Notes: a model not told the origin generated them from the letters alone. A stretch of DNA of 64,000 bases from Argentina anserina (GCF_933775445.1 NC_065875.1:1922001-1986000), one strand, 5' to 3'. Shown: positions 48,692-60,730, counted from the stretch's first letter. Made by a program: numbers and translations.

Positions 48692-51135
48692 GTGTGTGAT
48701 TTAAAATCAACATTATCTAGAGGGGATAATAAATATTGTATTACCTTCATAGATGATAGCACGAAATATTGCTATGTGTATTTTCTAAAATGCAAAAGTG
48801 AGGCTATAGAGAAGTTGATTCTCTATAAAAATGAGGTTGAGAACCAACTCAACAAGAAAATTAAGGCACTAAAAAGTGACCGAGGGGGTGAGTATAAATC
48901 GTCATTTGCTGAGATTTGTGCTCAGAATGGGATTATACATCAAAGGATTGCTCCATACTCACCACAATCCAATGGTGTAGCAGAACGCAAAAATCGTACT
49001 CTAAAGGATATGATGAATGATATGCTACTCAGTTCTGGGATGCCACCCAACATGTGGGGAGACGCGATTCTCACGACAAATTACCTTTTAAATAAGGCAC
49101 CCAAAAAGAAAGAAGAGAAAACTCCATATGAGTTATGGAAATGGAGAAAACCATCCTACAAATACTTAAAAGTAAGGGGATGTTTGGCAAAAGTGAAAAT
49201 TCATAAACCTAAAAAGGTGAAGAATGGGCCTAAAACAGTTGATTGCATTTTTATTGGATATGCACATAACAGTTCGGCTTATCGATTCCTAGTCCACGAT
49301 TCGAATATTCCTAAAATTTATAAGGATATGATAATGGAATCGAGAAATGCATCCTTCTTTGAAAATGTATTTCTACGGAAGTCTAGAGAGGAATTTAATT
49401 CGTCTAAACAGGCACATGAAGACAACCGAGTTAAAACTGATGATGCTCAGGATCAAGAATCTGAGTCGGAGTCCAAATCTAAGTCGGAGTCCGAATCTGA
49501 GTCTGAGGCTAATGTTGAACCTAGACGAAGTAAAAGGGCAAGGACCGCAAAATTCTATGGACCGGAATTCCTCTCATATATGGTTGAAGGTGATCCACTT
49601 ACCTTCAAAGAGGCAGTAAGCTCTACTGATGGTTCTCTGTGGAAAGAAGCAATCAAAAGTGAGGTTGACTCTATCATGCAAAATCACACTTGGGAATTAG
49701 TGGATTTGCCACCTGGGTGTAAGTCTTTGACTTCCAAGTGGATTTTCAAAAAGAAATTAAAAGCTGATGGGTCAATAGACAAGTACAAGGCTAGACTTGT
49801 TATTAAAGGCTATATGCAAAAGGAGGGTTTGGATTATTTTGACACTTATTCTCTTGTGACGAGAATAACCTCCATACGAATGGTACTTGCAATTTCAGCG
49901 TTGCGTAAACTTGAAGTACACTAAATGGATGCAAAAACGGCTTTCCTAAATGGCGATGTAGAAGAAGAAATCTACATGAAACAACCAGAAGGTTTTTCTG
50001 CTCCTTCTCAGAGTAAGAAGGTGTGCAGATTGGTTAAGTCATTATATGGCTTAAAACAAGCATCAAAACAATGGCATGAGAAATTTGATAATGCCATGAT
50101 CACCAGTGGATTTAGAATAAATGAAGGTGATAAGTGTGTATATGTCAAAGACACTGAAAATGGATATATCATACTATGTCTATATGTGGATGATATGTTT
50201 ATCGTTGGGAGCAACGATAAGATGATCAAGTCCACTAAAGACATGTTGAATTCTAAGTTTGATATGAAAGACTTGGGACTTGCTGATGTCATTTTAGGAA
50301 TTAAAATTACGAGAACATCAGAAGGGCTTGTGTTGAGTCAAACACACTATGTGGACAATATTCTTGGGAAATTTAACAAGGAAGGTTCTGGAATTGTCAA
50401 GACTCATATAGATATGAATCTACATTTGTCCAAGAATAAAGGTGAAAGTGTTTCTCAATTAGAGTATTCAAGAATAATTGGGAGTCTAATGTACTTAACA
50501 AGTTGTACAACACCAGATCTAGCTTATGCGGTTCATAAGCTAAGTAGGTACACGAGTAATCTTGAAGCTATGCATTGGCAAGCAATTGGGAGAGTACTCA
50601 AATACCTAAGATATACTCGTACCTATGGGTTGCACTACACATCATACACAGCTGTTATAGAAGGGTTCACTGATGCGAACTAGATATCTGACATGAAAGA
50701 CTCAAAGTCTACTAGCGGATATGTATTTACGCTAGGGGGTGCAGCCGTGTCCTGGAAGTCCTCATACAAACAGTTATAGCTAGATCCACAATGGAGTCTG
50801 AGTTTTTAGCACTAGACAAATGTGGGGAGGAAGCAGAATGGTTACGCCAGTTCATAGAGGACATTCCTAGATGGACAAAATATGTTCCTGCGATTGGTAT
50901 ACAATGTGATAGTCAATTTGCAATTAGCAGGGCACAGAGCAAGATGTATAATGATAAGTCTAGACACATTCATCGAAGACATAATACCATTAGACAACTA
51001 CTCTCAACTGAAGTTATCTCTATAGACTATGTAAAGTCTAAGGATAATATTGTTGATCCTTTAACCAAAGGGTTAAACAGAGAGTTAGTTGAAAAATCAT
51101 TGAAGGGAATGGGACTAAAGCCCATTGGATATTAA
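48692..51135 (+). pseudogene. Copia pol: integrase, reverse transcriptase, RNase H, broken
   Basis: Integrase core: HTDVCD, SDRGGEYKS and the PYSPQSNGVAERKNRTL segment supply the D, D and E residues. Reverse transcriptase: WKEAIKSEVDSI, KWIFKKKLKADGSIDKYKAR, MDAKTAFLNGDVEEEIYM and the catalytic LYVDDM. RNase [33 protein letters not shown] and the terminal KSKDNIVDPLTKGL. A stop at 49922-49924 splits the reverse transcriptase, another at 50681-50683 lies in RNase H, and a small indel near 50770 shifts the frame. The protease between gag and integrase is not recognisable. Confidence 0.92.
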
Positions 51136-51706
51136 AAATCACTACAGTGGATACCCAACCTAGCTGACTGGAGATCCCAAGATCTAGGTTCAAAAGGGAA
51201 AACCAAATTGTGGAGATTAGTTCGGATCACTGTGGGGAGTTCCCCAAGTCCATTCCTATGAGGAAAAACAGTGATACCCGTAAGGATGAGGTTAAGCTAA
51301 AACTTTTAATAATCCTTATGCGTCGAGAAATCGAGCAGAGTAATGCGGGTTACTCTTAATTAAGAGATCACCTATGCAAGAGAGAAGTGAGGCTGCTTCT
51401 AGGGGAGTTAATGAGGGCATAACTCTTATCAAACTACTTGCAGAACCAGGCGTGTGTTCCATGGCCAAAATGGGCACAAAAATGAGAACCGAAGTGTACC
51501 ATGGAGACTCATGTGTGAAGTATGTCATCATTTACACAAATGACGAATAGTTCAAAGACATCGCGACTACTATTTAGTTAGTAAAGACTTTCATAAGGGA
51601 AGGTTCAAAGGGTCAAACGTACCTATCCTATGCAGGTTTCAACCGTAGAAATCTATCACCAAATTCTATCGAGTCTTTGGTGGCCAATTTCATTCATGTG
51701 GGGAAT

Positions 51707-52252
51707 TGTTGGAAAAATGGTTTATAAACCATTTAAAACCAAATTTTAATTGATTAATTAAATTAAGTTAAACTTATAATTAATCAAAGATGAACATAGA
51801 TTTGAGTTCTCCATAATGAGGGCTACAAGATCATATGTTTGTTTGTGTAATTTGGTTTATGGGTGAATAAGAAATTTTCACTCAAAGATGGCTACTTAGA
51901 ATGAGGGAAAAGGTATTTGTCTCACATTGGAAAAGAGAAGTGTTGAAAAGACTTTATATATAATCCATTGTGTATGGATTGTAAAGTGTGTAAGCCCCCT
52001 TATACCCTCTCTCGCACGCGCAGAGCGGTGCAAATCTCAGGTCATAAGGGAAACTCGTGTATGCCCGTGCGATCTGTGGACACAAATGCAACACCGAATT
52101 GAGGGTCGGAACGCAGATTCATTTTGCATTTCCGAAAATTCGTTTTGGACGTTTCAAATTCTCTTGACTGTTCAAATTCTTCTTTTGTAACAACTAAGTT
52201 ATTGTGTGTTATGGAGAATATATATGCAATATATCACTATTTCTCTAATACA
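51707..52252 (+). repeat. 3' LTR of the Copia element, internally deleted
   Basis: About 546 bp against about 1014 bp for the 5' LTR. Alignment is close to GTTATGGAGAAT, then jumps to ATATATGCAATATAT, so about 470 bp including the TATA region are missing. As reverse transcription makes the two LTRs identical, the deletion came after insertion. Confidence 0.85.
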
Positions 52253-54573
52253 AATAGTGAGGCCCAAACCTGTACAAGCTGCAAGTATCCTTGGCATGGT
52301 CGCAATGTTTCAGAATGCAAGTCTTTTGATTATACTCTTATTGTTTAAATTCCTAATATCAGACAATATGCCCTCCTTTTTTATTGTCTTGTTTCATAAT
52401 GTGTTAACAGTGCTAAGTTTATATATGGTTGTTTATGGCATGTTTACTTACTCGGAATGGAGTTGTATTCCTCTGGAATCAAATCCATTCTGGTGTTTAC
52501 TTGTAAAGCGGAATGGGATTTGTGGTGGGGCCCACCTCTAAAATACGGAATGAATTCCGAAAAGGATCCGGAATTGTAATAACAAGGGAAGAGTTTGGAA
52601 TGGGAGGCAATGGAAAATTACTTCCGAAAATATCCTCATGATTTCCCAAAAAAAGCCCAACCCTAGAGTAATAGCATGTTTAATCTCAGCAGCCATCTCA
52701 TTTTCACAACAAGAGAAAAAACAAGAACTGAAGAAACGCTGTGGTTGCTAGGTTTGTGTTCTTATCCTTTGTTCATCAATCATCCTCTCTCTTATATTCT
52801 CTAGACTACATCACAAGTTGGCATGATCTTTGTTCAAATCTTTACAAGATACAGTTTCGATCTTTATTGAAATTGAACTCAGTTTTAACACTTTTGAAAG
52901 GGTATGAATTCTTAGAAACCCAGATCTCAACTCTTGTGTGGAAATAGGAGGTTAGCTCAGCCATATATCTGTGTCAAACATGGTTAGCTTGTTGATAATT
53001 GTTACATACTTGCATCTCTGTGAAGCCGATAAGCCATGCCTTTGTCACCATTACAATAAAGAAAATAGCAATGAATACTTGATTAGAAAAGGTAGTTGCT
53101 AAAAGATCTAATAATTTTAGGGAAAGGGCTAGGGAGGAAGGTCTGTAGCATTTATGTCCTATAATATGGTCTCGAAATGCCTCTACAAATAAGAAGTTAT
53201 TTGTTTCACTATGAAGTATGAACATACTCAAATCATGTTGAACAACTTGTATAGAACAAAGGATGGTTTCAGAAATTATAAAGTTACAACAGTAATGGAG
53301 ATTGTTTTGTTAGTCTATTGTAGGCTTCTGCTGATATTTCCAGAGAGTCTAGTCCCCATTTCACTTGTAGACGATACACTAGATTATCCCTCATTTCTTT
53401 GATGCCTATACTATCCTCTCTATATCATCGAGTTAATACTTAGGATCATAAGATACATAAACAAATATTTAAAAAATTACTATTATCTTTGAAATTTATG
53501 TTCTTCCGTCCATTTTCTCAGTTGGTTTGGTATCTAGTATAGTGATGGAGATGATATTTCTTGTTTTTGTGATGTACATATTTATTAGAACACGTTGGGG
53601 AGGTTTCTATGGTATATGACTTTGCATATTTGGTGAATTTATGTCCTGGTATTGCATCCATACCAAGTTTATACCATCTGTTATCACTTTTATGATCACT
53701 CATCCAATTTTAGGAAAATAAATATTTCTGTTGAGTGGTCAATGTAGAATAATGTCCTAATTATGCACATCAAAACTTCTGGACAAGAACATTGTCCTAC
53801 AACCCATAGATATTGAGGGGAAGCTTGAAATACCTTATTGTGCCCACTTGTAGCTTCCTCAAGAGTGTGGTGCTCTCTGATGACCATGTCTTGCATATTT
53901 TGAAGCACAAGTCTTTTTTTAATATTGGAAATATATCTAAGAATTTGATACCCAATTTTGAGCTTGTGAGGAACTTGGGCATGTCTCAATCGTGTATTAC
54001 CCATTTGATGACTACTTATGCTAATATTATGATGAGAAAACTTGAGTACTTATACCTCCATTTTTAGGTACTGAAATTGCTGGGTTTGGTGAATTGTGCA
54101 AATTTGAGCTGACCATCTTCACAAGGTATTGCTTCTCTGTAATAATTTGTGATCTCTAGCATTTTCCACCTATATAATTAGACTTTAAAAAAAATCAGAT
54201 TTGGGATCTGTTTACTTGTCCACTTGAAAGTTCTTTTCTTGCATTGGCAAATTACAATCTGAATATTGTCTCTGGTGTTCCAAGCCATGTTTGATTTTGA
54301 ATCTTTTATTAAATGTTTTCCTTGATTATCATATGTTATATAGCTTGGATACTTGATTGAATAATTGGTTTTATGTGATGTAGATATATATGGCTCGTCT
54401 AAGTTTGTCCAGAAAGAGGAAAATACTTATCACCATTAATGCATTGTTTGCCCACCTTCGAATACTATTTACTGTGTGTGTTGTTGCTTATGCTTATATC
54501 AACTTAGCTGTAAAAAAAACATCGTCAACCAAGTTGATCATCATCCATTAGACTCTATAAACAAGTAGAGTAC

Positions 54574-55775
54574 ATGTATTCTCTAGTTTATTACTGTGAT
54601 GCTATATGTATTGATCAGCTGCGAATGGATAGACAATCGTTTCATAAGTTGTGTCAAATTCTAACTAGTAAAGGCCAACTAAGAGCAACCAAAAATATGT
54701 CAATAGAGGAGATAGTAGCCATGTTTTTAAATATTCTTGCACACCATAAGAAGAATCGTAGCATATCTCTATACTTTACGAGGTCGGGGCGAACAGTTAG
54801 TAAGTACTTTCATGAGTGTTTGAAAGCCATGATTCAATGCCAAAAGGACTTTTGGAAAACGCCATTACCTGTGCCTGAGGACTCAACAGATATTAGGTGG
54901 AAGTGGTTTAAGGTACATATGATTTTATTTTACAAAATTATTTAGTAATATATGCTTTATGTTCTTAAGACTAAAACCGTTATTACATATATCTTAATGT
55001 AGAATTGTTTAGGAGCATTAGATGGAACACATATTAGGGTGAAAGTTCCAGAACAAGACAAACCAAGATACAGAACAAGGAAATGTGAGATAGCAACAAA
55101 TGTTTTAGGAGTTTGCTCTCAAGACTTGATGTTTATATATGTTTTACCGGGATGGGAGGGATCTACACATGATGCTCGTGTTCTTAGAGAAGCTTTGAGC
55201 AGGAGAAATGGATTAAAAGTTCCTAACGGTAATTATCAAACTAAAATGCTACTTATTACAATATTCAGTGCTTAAAATAATATTATAGAGAAAAATAACA
55301 TCTTTTTTTGTAACCAGGTTGTTACTACTTAGTAGATGCTGGCTACAATAATGCAAAGGGCATTCTTGCACCTTTTAGAGGGCAACGTGATCATCTCAAT
55401 GAGTGGAGGAATGGAAACAGACCTGATTCGCCACAAGAATTTTTTAATATGAAACACTCAAGTGCTAGGAATGTTATCGAGAGGAGCTTTGGTCTACTAA
55501 AAATGTGTTGGGCAATTCTTAGGAGTCCATCATTTTATGATATAATAACACAACGTCGTATAATATCTGTGTGTTGCATGATTCATAACTTTATAAGAAG
55601 AGAGATGGTTGTAGATCCTATAGAAGAGGAATATGATAGGCAACCGCCTGTGCAAGATGATGAGGATGATGACTATGTTGATACAATTGAGACTTCAAAT
55701 GAGTGGATGATGTGGAGACAAAATCTTGCAAATGAAATGTGGAATATATGGCGTGGAAATAGGAGGTCGACATAA
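54574..55775 (+). CDS. Harbinger transposase (DDE endonuclease)
   Basis: Exons 54574-54912, 55003-55228 and 55318-55775 join in phase (AAG|GTACAT, GTAG|AAT, C-G|GTAATT, CCAG|GT). The N-terminal part ([14 protein letters not shown]...[20 protein letters not shown]) is the helical domain that precedes plant Harbinger nucleases. The DDE nuclease has [15 protein letters not shown] (first D), [12 protein letters not shown] (second D) and [17 protein letters not shown] (E), and ends [10 protein letters not shown]. It cuts and joins element ends at TTA/TAA targets with help of the Myb partner. No stop interrupts these exons. The start is uncertain: upstream, a short frame from ATG 54391 stops at TAG, so the true N-terminus may be broken or in an unseen exon. 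Confidence 0.85.
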
Positions 55776-56170
55776 TTATATGGTTATGTATTATGTATGA
55801 ATATAGATTGAATCTATTGAGCTTGTTTTAATGTTGTTGTACTTGTTTTAATCATTCTGATCTTTCAACTGAATCATGGAATTTGAATTATGAGTTTGTC
55901 TTTGTATTGGGCTTCATTGTGTTCCTTATTTTCAAGATGTCAAATTATCAATGTTGATTTATGAGGTTGTGATGTACTCACTTAAAATTAATTATTATGG
56001 TTTTACTTCCCATGTCTCAGTCAGTCCAGGAAAGACAAGGACTCATTTGTTAATCAGTTAGGTAAGACAACTTCATCTATCTCCTTTTTCAAATGAATTT
56101 TCTAGATTTGACTATGATTTTCCAAAATTGGACCCAACTGACTTTTAGCTCAACTTGCAAATATTGGTTG

Positions 56171-57324
56171 GTTATTTGACTATGGTGTCTTCATAAAGTT
56201 ATAGTAGACAACCTAAAGTCCATTTCAAAATTAATCTCTGCTAAATTAATTTTCTAGGTTTAACTATGATTTTTTCAAAATTGCTGCTAAATAGTTTGTG
56301 TTTGTTATTTAATATGTAGTCGACTGAATATGAGTTCTTAAGCGACTTCAAGCCAATCAAAAAAAGGAGGAAGGGGTCAAAATAAACGTTTTTGGACAAA
56401 AGAGGAAGATGAGGTGTTGGTAAATTCTTTGTTGGAACTTTACCATGATAACAAGTGGCGTGCGGATACTGGCTTTAAAAATGGTTACTTGCAAAAGTTG
56501 CAAGGCATGATAGAAGCCAAGATACCAGGCAATGGGATATTGGCAAACCCACACATTGAATCACGGATAAAGACACTGAAGAAACAATATATCGTATTAT
56601 CAGATGCATTATCTCAGAGTGGTTTTGGATGGAATGTAGAAAAAATGATGTTGGAGTGTGATAGAGATGTATTTGATGAGTGGGCAAAAGTAAATTTTCT
56701 CCTTAGTATATTTTGTGGTTTTACTTTTATGTGTGTAATGAATAATAGTTATTTGACTATGGTGTCTTCATAAAGTTATAGTAGACAACCTAAAGTCCAT
56801 TTCAAAATTAATCTCTGCTAAATTAATTTTCTAGGTTTAACTATGATTTTTTCAAAATTGCTGCTAAATAGTTTATGTTTGTTATTTAATATGTAGTCGA
56901 CTGAATATGAGTTCTCAAGCGACTTCAAGCTAATCAAAAAAAGGAGGAAGGGGTCAAAATAAACGTTTTTGGACAAAAGAGGAAGATGAGGTGTTGGTAA
57001 ATTCTTTGTTGGAACTTTACCATGATAACAAGTGGCGTGCGGATACTGACTTTAAAAATGGTTACTTGCAAAAGTTGCAAGGCATGATAGAAGCCAAGAT
57101 ACCAGGCAATGGGATATTGGCAAACCCACACATTGAATCACGGATAAAGACACTGAAGAAACAATATATCGTATTATCAGATGCATTATCTCAGAGTGGT
57201 TTTGGATGGAATGTAGAAAAAATGATGTTGGAGTGTGATAGAGATGTATTTGATGAGTGGGCAAAGGTAAATTTTCTCCTTAGTATATTTTCTGGTTTTA
57301 CTTTTATGTGTGCAATGAATAATA
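56171..57324. repeat. Direct duplication, 2 x 577 bp, covering the Myb exon
   Basis: 56171-56747 and 56748-57324 are near-identical direct repeats spanning the 5' flank and first exon of the Myb/SANT gene plus the start of its intron. A few substitutions separate them, including different nonsense changes. Confidence 0.93.
56330..56689 (+). pseudogene. First copy of the Myb/SANT exon
   Basis: It encodes RFWTKEEDEVLVNSLLELYHDN and on to FDEWAK, the Myb/SANT-like DNA-binding domain of the Harbinger partner protein. The start ATG (56330) is followed by TAA as the fourth codon (56339-56341). The donor is AAA|GTAAAT rather than AAG|GTAAAT. The downstream exon lies after the second copy, so this copy would have to skip over it. 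Confidence 0.8.
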
Positions 57325-57688
57325 GTATCCTATGTTTCAACTGTTGTAGAACAAGAGAGATGCAAAAACTTTGTATGGTAAACCATTTGAACATTATTAT
57401 TCACTTGGAGAGATATATGAAAAAGATCATGCACTTGGAACAAATGCTGGAAATGCTGAAGATGATGAAGAAGTAATTAGGGGGCAAGATGCAAGGGTGA
57501 ATCAAGAGGGTGTATGTGTCGATGACTTCTTTGAGCAAATGGAAATGCATACAGATTTTTCTCAATATGGGGGATCAAATGTTTCAGCAAGTGATGAAAC
57601 TGAAAATGAATATGTGTCTCTTGCACAACCAAGTACTCCCCAGCCACCACCACAGCCACCAAGTGTTAAGCAACGTGCTAAACATTAG
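56907..57688 (+). pseudogene. Harbinger Myb/SANT-like protein, second copy plus C-terminal exon
   Basis: Exon 56907-57266 joins to 57350-57688 in phase (AAG|GTAAAT, TTGTAG|AAC). The product has an N-terminal Myb/SANT-like domain (FWTKEEDEVLVNSLLELYHD...FDEWAK), then acidic and Pro-rich sequence (TPQPPPQPPSVKQRAKH). It would bind subterminal DNA and bring the transposase to the ends. TAA at 56931-56933 stops the frame after eight codons; translation could only restart at the internal ATG 56991, losing the front of the Myb domain. A further in-frame TAG ends the protein at 57688, while family-like sequence (KARALDDMAKKFGLI..., to about 57905) continues in another frame. Confidence 0.82.
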
Positions 57689-58003
57689 AGATCAGCTGAA
57701 GATGTAGAAAATGTTCCAAATAAACACTCGTAGAAAGGCAAGAGCTTTGGATGATATGGCAAAGAAATTCGGACTGATTACTGAATCCATTGCAGCCATG
57801 GCTCCAAAGTTTGAAGGTTTGATTAAGGTTCTCTCAACTGATAAGGAGATTGCTGATATATGCAAAGCAAACTTCGTGGTGAGATTAGGAAACAATCGTA
57901 ATTAGTTTCATTCCTATTCCTCCTGATTATTCCATTCTGTTTCTCATTCCTTTCGATTCCTATTCCACATGAATTCCATTCCAAGTAAGTAAACGTGCCA
58001 TTA

Positions 58004-58345
58004 ATGTTTAGTGCTTTGTCACCCTTATCAATAGGAATGGAATACTTTGATGCTATCCAATTTTGTGATGGAGAAACAGCTACATATAGCAAGGGAAGAG
58101 TTAAGTAATGCCTTGTATCAGGTACTGCCAACTAGCTAATGAACTTTTGGATCATGTGTTTTTCTATCAATTGTATCCTGATTTAGTTCATGTAATAGTA
58201 GTAGTATCTTAGTTTTCCTTATGTTTCTGACATATGTTTGTAATTGAATTCTGATTGAGGTCGTGAAATCTTGTTATATAAAATGGAAGTTATCTCTTTT
58301 AAAAATTCCTAGGTTGTTTTTAACTGCTTTTCAACAAATTTTCTA
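58004..58345. other. Flank between Harbinger element and truncated LTR
   Basis: AT-rich. ATGCTATCCAATTTTG and the following short frame look vaguely exon-like, ending CAG|GTACTG at about 58121, but no family is recognisable. Confidence 0.35.
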
Positions 58346-59305
58346 TGTAATAACCCTATTTTTTTCGAAATAATATTTGGTTTTGATTTGAATTCTATAA
58401 AGTTGTGAAATTTAATTAAAATGAATTTGTTGGTTTGCGACTTTAGGAAACAAAAACGGAAACGTTTTCGGAACATTTAATTAGAAAAAATGTTACGTTC
58501 CGCAACGATTATATCGACTTTTATTCCGTCGCTCGGTCGCGAAAACTTCTTTCACGAAAATTGTAGAGATCATCGATACGAGTTCGTGGACGCTTCATGC
58601 GTTCGAATCGGAAGTCGTACATGAAAGTTATTAACGTCGGAAGTTAGTTTCCGATTTTGGAAACTAGTATAAATAGTTAATTATTGGAGTTAGGGTTTCC
58701 ATTTCTGGAAACCCACACCCCGCGCCTCCCTCTCCCATTTTTCTAACTCTCTCTCTCTATTCCCTTTCTCCCTCCCGAGCCCTCTCTCCCTCCGGCGCCA
58801 ATCTCCCTCCTCCGAGGGACGTGTCCCTCACCGCCGACACCAGCGGCCTCGCAAGCTCGACGCGGTCCTCCTCCAAGCAACCCACGGTCTCCATCGCCGC
58901 CGTGAAGCCTCGACGCGACTCGCAAGAACCGAGCCCAGTCGGTCCGAACTCTCCGACGAGCTCCGGCGCTCCCAAGACCGGGAATAGGTGAGATTTCTAT
59001 CTAATTGGATGTTGTGATGCTTGTTGTGTGAATTTGGGTTGTTTTTGGATGGATTGATGGAGATTTAGAGGAAATCGGAGGAGGAGGAATTTGGGGGAGA
59101 TCCCCCCACCTTGGGTGGCGCGTGGGGGAGCGTGGAAGGGGTAGGAGGCGGCGTGAGGCCGTGGAGAGGTAGAGGGGAAGAAATGAGGGATTTTGGGGGC
59201 GGCGGTGCCGTGCTACGCGCCGGCCTTAGGCTCGACACATGTGCCCCACGCGCTGTAACAGTGATTTACATGCGGTAAATGTAAAAGTGATTTACATACG
59301 GTAAA
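58346..59305 (+). mobile_element. Solo LTR family copy, 3' truncated
   Basis: It begins TGTAATAACCCT; TATA box 58669-58676, perfect hairpin GGGTTTCC-N6-GGAAACCC (58693-58714), CT-rich and GC-rich leader, donor-like TAG|GTGAG near 58987, then a GC-rich block and two TACGGTAAAT units. It breaks off near 59305, where pararetrovirus-like sequence begins. The lost part would be about 1.8 kb. Confidence 0.82.
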
Positions 59306-59890
59306 TTCCTATTCCAAAAACAACTAAATATGAATTAGGAAACTTTTGCGAACAATATGGCTTACCACTTTTACCCCATCTAGGAGAAAAAAGTGGTTTT
59401 GTTCCCTATCATTCAAAAAGAAGATTTAAATATTATTCAAAAAACAAAGATAACTTTGAACCAAACAAAATTTATTCTAAAAATAGGTTTCACGAGTCTT
59501 GGTCAAAATGATCACAACACCCCAACCAAAAAGAAAACCTTTCGAAAAGTAAAACTAAATATTTCGATTTTAACAAAACTGGTCATTTCGCAAATAATTG
59601 CATAGTTAAAAATACTATTAATCAACTAACAATCAGTCAAGAAGAAAAATAAAAACGTATCCAGACCTTAGAACTAAGGAATACTAATTCAGAAAATGCG
59701 ATTTCTGAAGATGATATCATAGAATCTTCTTCCTCCGAATTTAGTGAACATTCTTCTCCAGATGTTTGCTTTGGGTGTAAAGATGTTTGTGAATATAAAT
59801 CAATAAATGTTTTGTCTAAACAAGAAGAATAAGAAGAGTTATTGATAGACTTAATTTGGAAATTTGATAACCCCGACCTTAAGAGTAGGG

Positions 59891-59905
<15 letters not shown>
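59306..59905 (+). pseudogene. Endogenous pararetrovirus (Caulimoviridae) fragment, decayed
   Basis: One frame shows a Lys-rich, Asn-rich tail, a zinc-knuckle relic near 59566-59606 (FNKTGHFANNC; the first two cysteine positions are not cysteine here), an acidic Ser/Glu-rich region and a later stretch near 59830-59890 resembling the region between coat protein and protease/reverse transcriptase in this virus family. The frame has at least three in-frame stops (for example TGA near 59506, TAA near 59650 and near 59829) and no movement, protease or polymerase domain. It is a dead insertion. Which genus it comes from is uncertain; a florendovirus-like origin is possible. It is followed directly by a TA microsatellite. 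Confidence 0.65.

Positions 59906-59937
<32 letters not shown>
59892..59937. repeat. (TA)n microsatellite
   Basis: 46 bp of TA dinucleotide between the pararetrovirus fragment and the first palindromic MITE. Confidence 0.95.
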
Positions 59938-59940
<3 letters not shown>

Positions 59941-60320
59941 CTTATCCATAGTGAAGTTTCACTCTGAAATTACAGAGTAAAGTTTCAATTTTGACACACT
60001 TTTCGGTCAAATGTTTTCACCATAAGTGATTCAATATTTAGGTATGTTGTTCAAGATCATCTCTATAAAGTTACATCTAATTCGACAATGGTTTGAGATT
60101 TTAAAATTGAGATTTACACGAACGGTTCATGTGAACAGTTTTAATTCATTCATTGATTTAATCTAATTTCAATACATTAACGATGTCCGAATTGGATGAA
60201 ATTTTGTATAAATGATCTTGAATAACATATCTAAATATTGAATTGCTTATGGTGAAAAAATTTGACTGAAAAATGTGCCAAAATTGGAACTTCACTCTTT
60301 AATTTCAAAGTGAAGTTTCA
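59938..60320. mobile_element. Palindromic (foldback) MITE, copy 1
   Basis: The element starts near CTTATCCATAGTGAAG. Its halves are inverted copies of each other: CTTTTCGGTCAAATGTTTTC and ACCATAAGTGATTC on the left pair with GCTTATGGTGAAAA and TTTGACTGAAAAATGTGCC on the right. No coding sequence. It sits in TA-rich DNA, so target duplication cannot be read. Confidence 0.75.
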
Positions 60321-60339
60321 CTATATATATATATATATA

Positions 60340-60730
60340 TAGTCCTTATCCAGAGTGAACTTCTAATTTTGGCACACTTTTCGGTCAAATGTTTTCACCA
60401 TAAGTGATTCAATATTTAGGTATGCTATTAAAGATCATCTCTACAAAATTTCATCCAATTCGGACATCGTTAAGGTATTGAAATTAGATTAAATCAATGA
60501 ATGAATTAAAACTGTTCAACGTGAACCGTTCGTGTAAATCTCAATTTTGAAAGCTCAAACCATTATCAAATTGGATGAAACTTTGTAGAAATGATCTTAA
60601 ATAGCATACCTAAATATTGAATCGTTTATGGTGAAAACCTTTGACCGAAAAGTGTGCCAAAATTGGAACTTCACTATGTAATTTCAGAGTGAAGCTTCAC
60701 TCTGTAATTTCAGAGTCTGGATAAAGAATA
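60340..60730. mobile_element. Palindromic (foldback) MITE, copy 2
   Basis: A second member of the same family, directly after the first with only a TA run (60320-60340) between. Ends CTTATCCAGAGTGAA and TCTGGATAAAGAATA are inverted. It keeps the palindromic CTTTTCGGTCAAA / TTTGACCGAAAAG arms better than copy 1. The two are diverged, so they are separate insertions or an old duplication. Confidence 0.78.

Larger units (their letters stand above)
46227..52252 (+). mobile_element. Ty1/Copia retrotransposon, degenerate
   Basis: Order: LTR, gag, (lost protease), integrase, reverse transcriptase, RNase H, LTR; integrase before reverse transcriptase defines Copia. Several in-frame stops, at least one frameshift and a deletion between gag and integrase make it non-autonomous. 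The 5' flank is AAAAT; the right flank (AATAG) does not match cleanly, so the outer right edge may be off by a few bases. A G-rich polypurine tract (GTGGGGAAT) precedes the 3' LTR. Confidence 0.93.
52436..58000 (+). mobile_element. PIF/Harbinger DNA transposon with TTA target duplication
   Basis: 5565 bp with inverted ends TGGCATGTTTACTTACT(C)GGAATGGA and its complement (TTCCAAGTAAGTAAACGTGCCA), flanked by TTA at 52433-52435 and 58001-58003, the PIF/Harbinger signature. It carries both genes typical of the superfamily on the same strand: a DDE transposase (54574-55775) and a Myb/SANT protein (56330-57688 and beyond). The long left part (52560-54390) has no clear gene. Confidence 0.92.
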
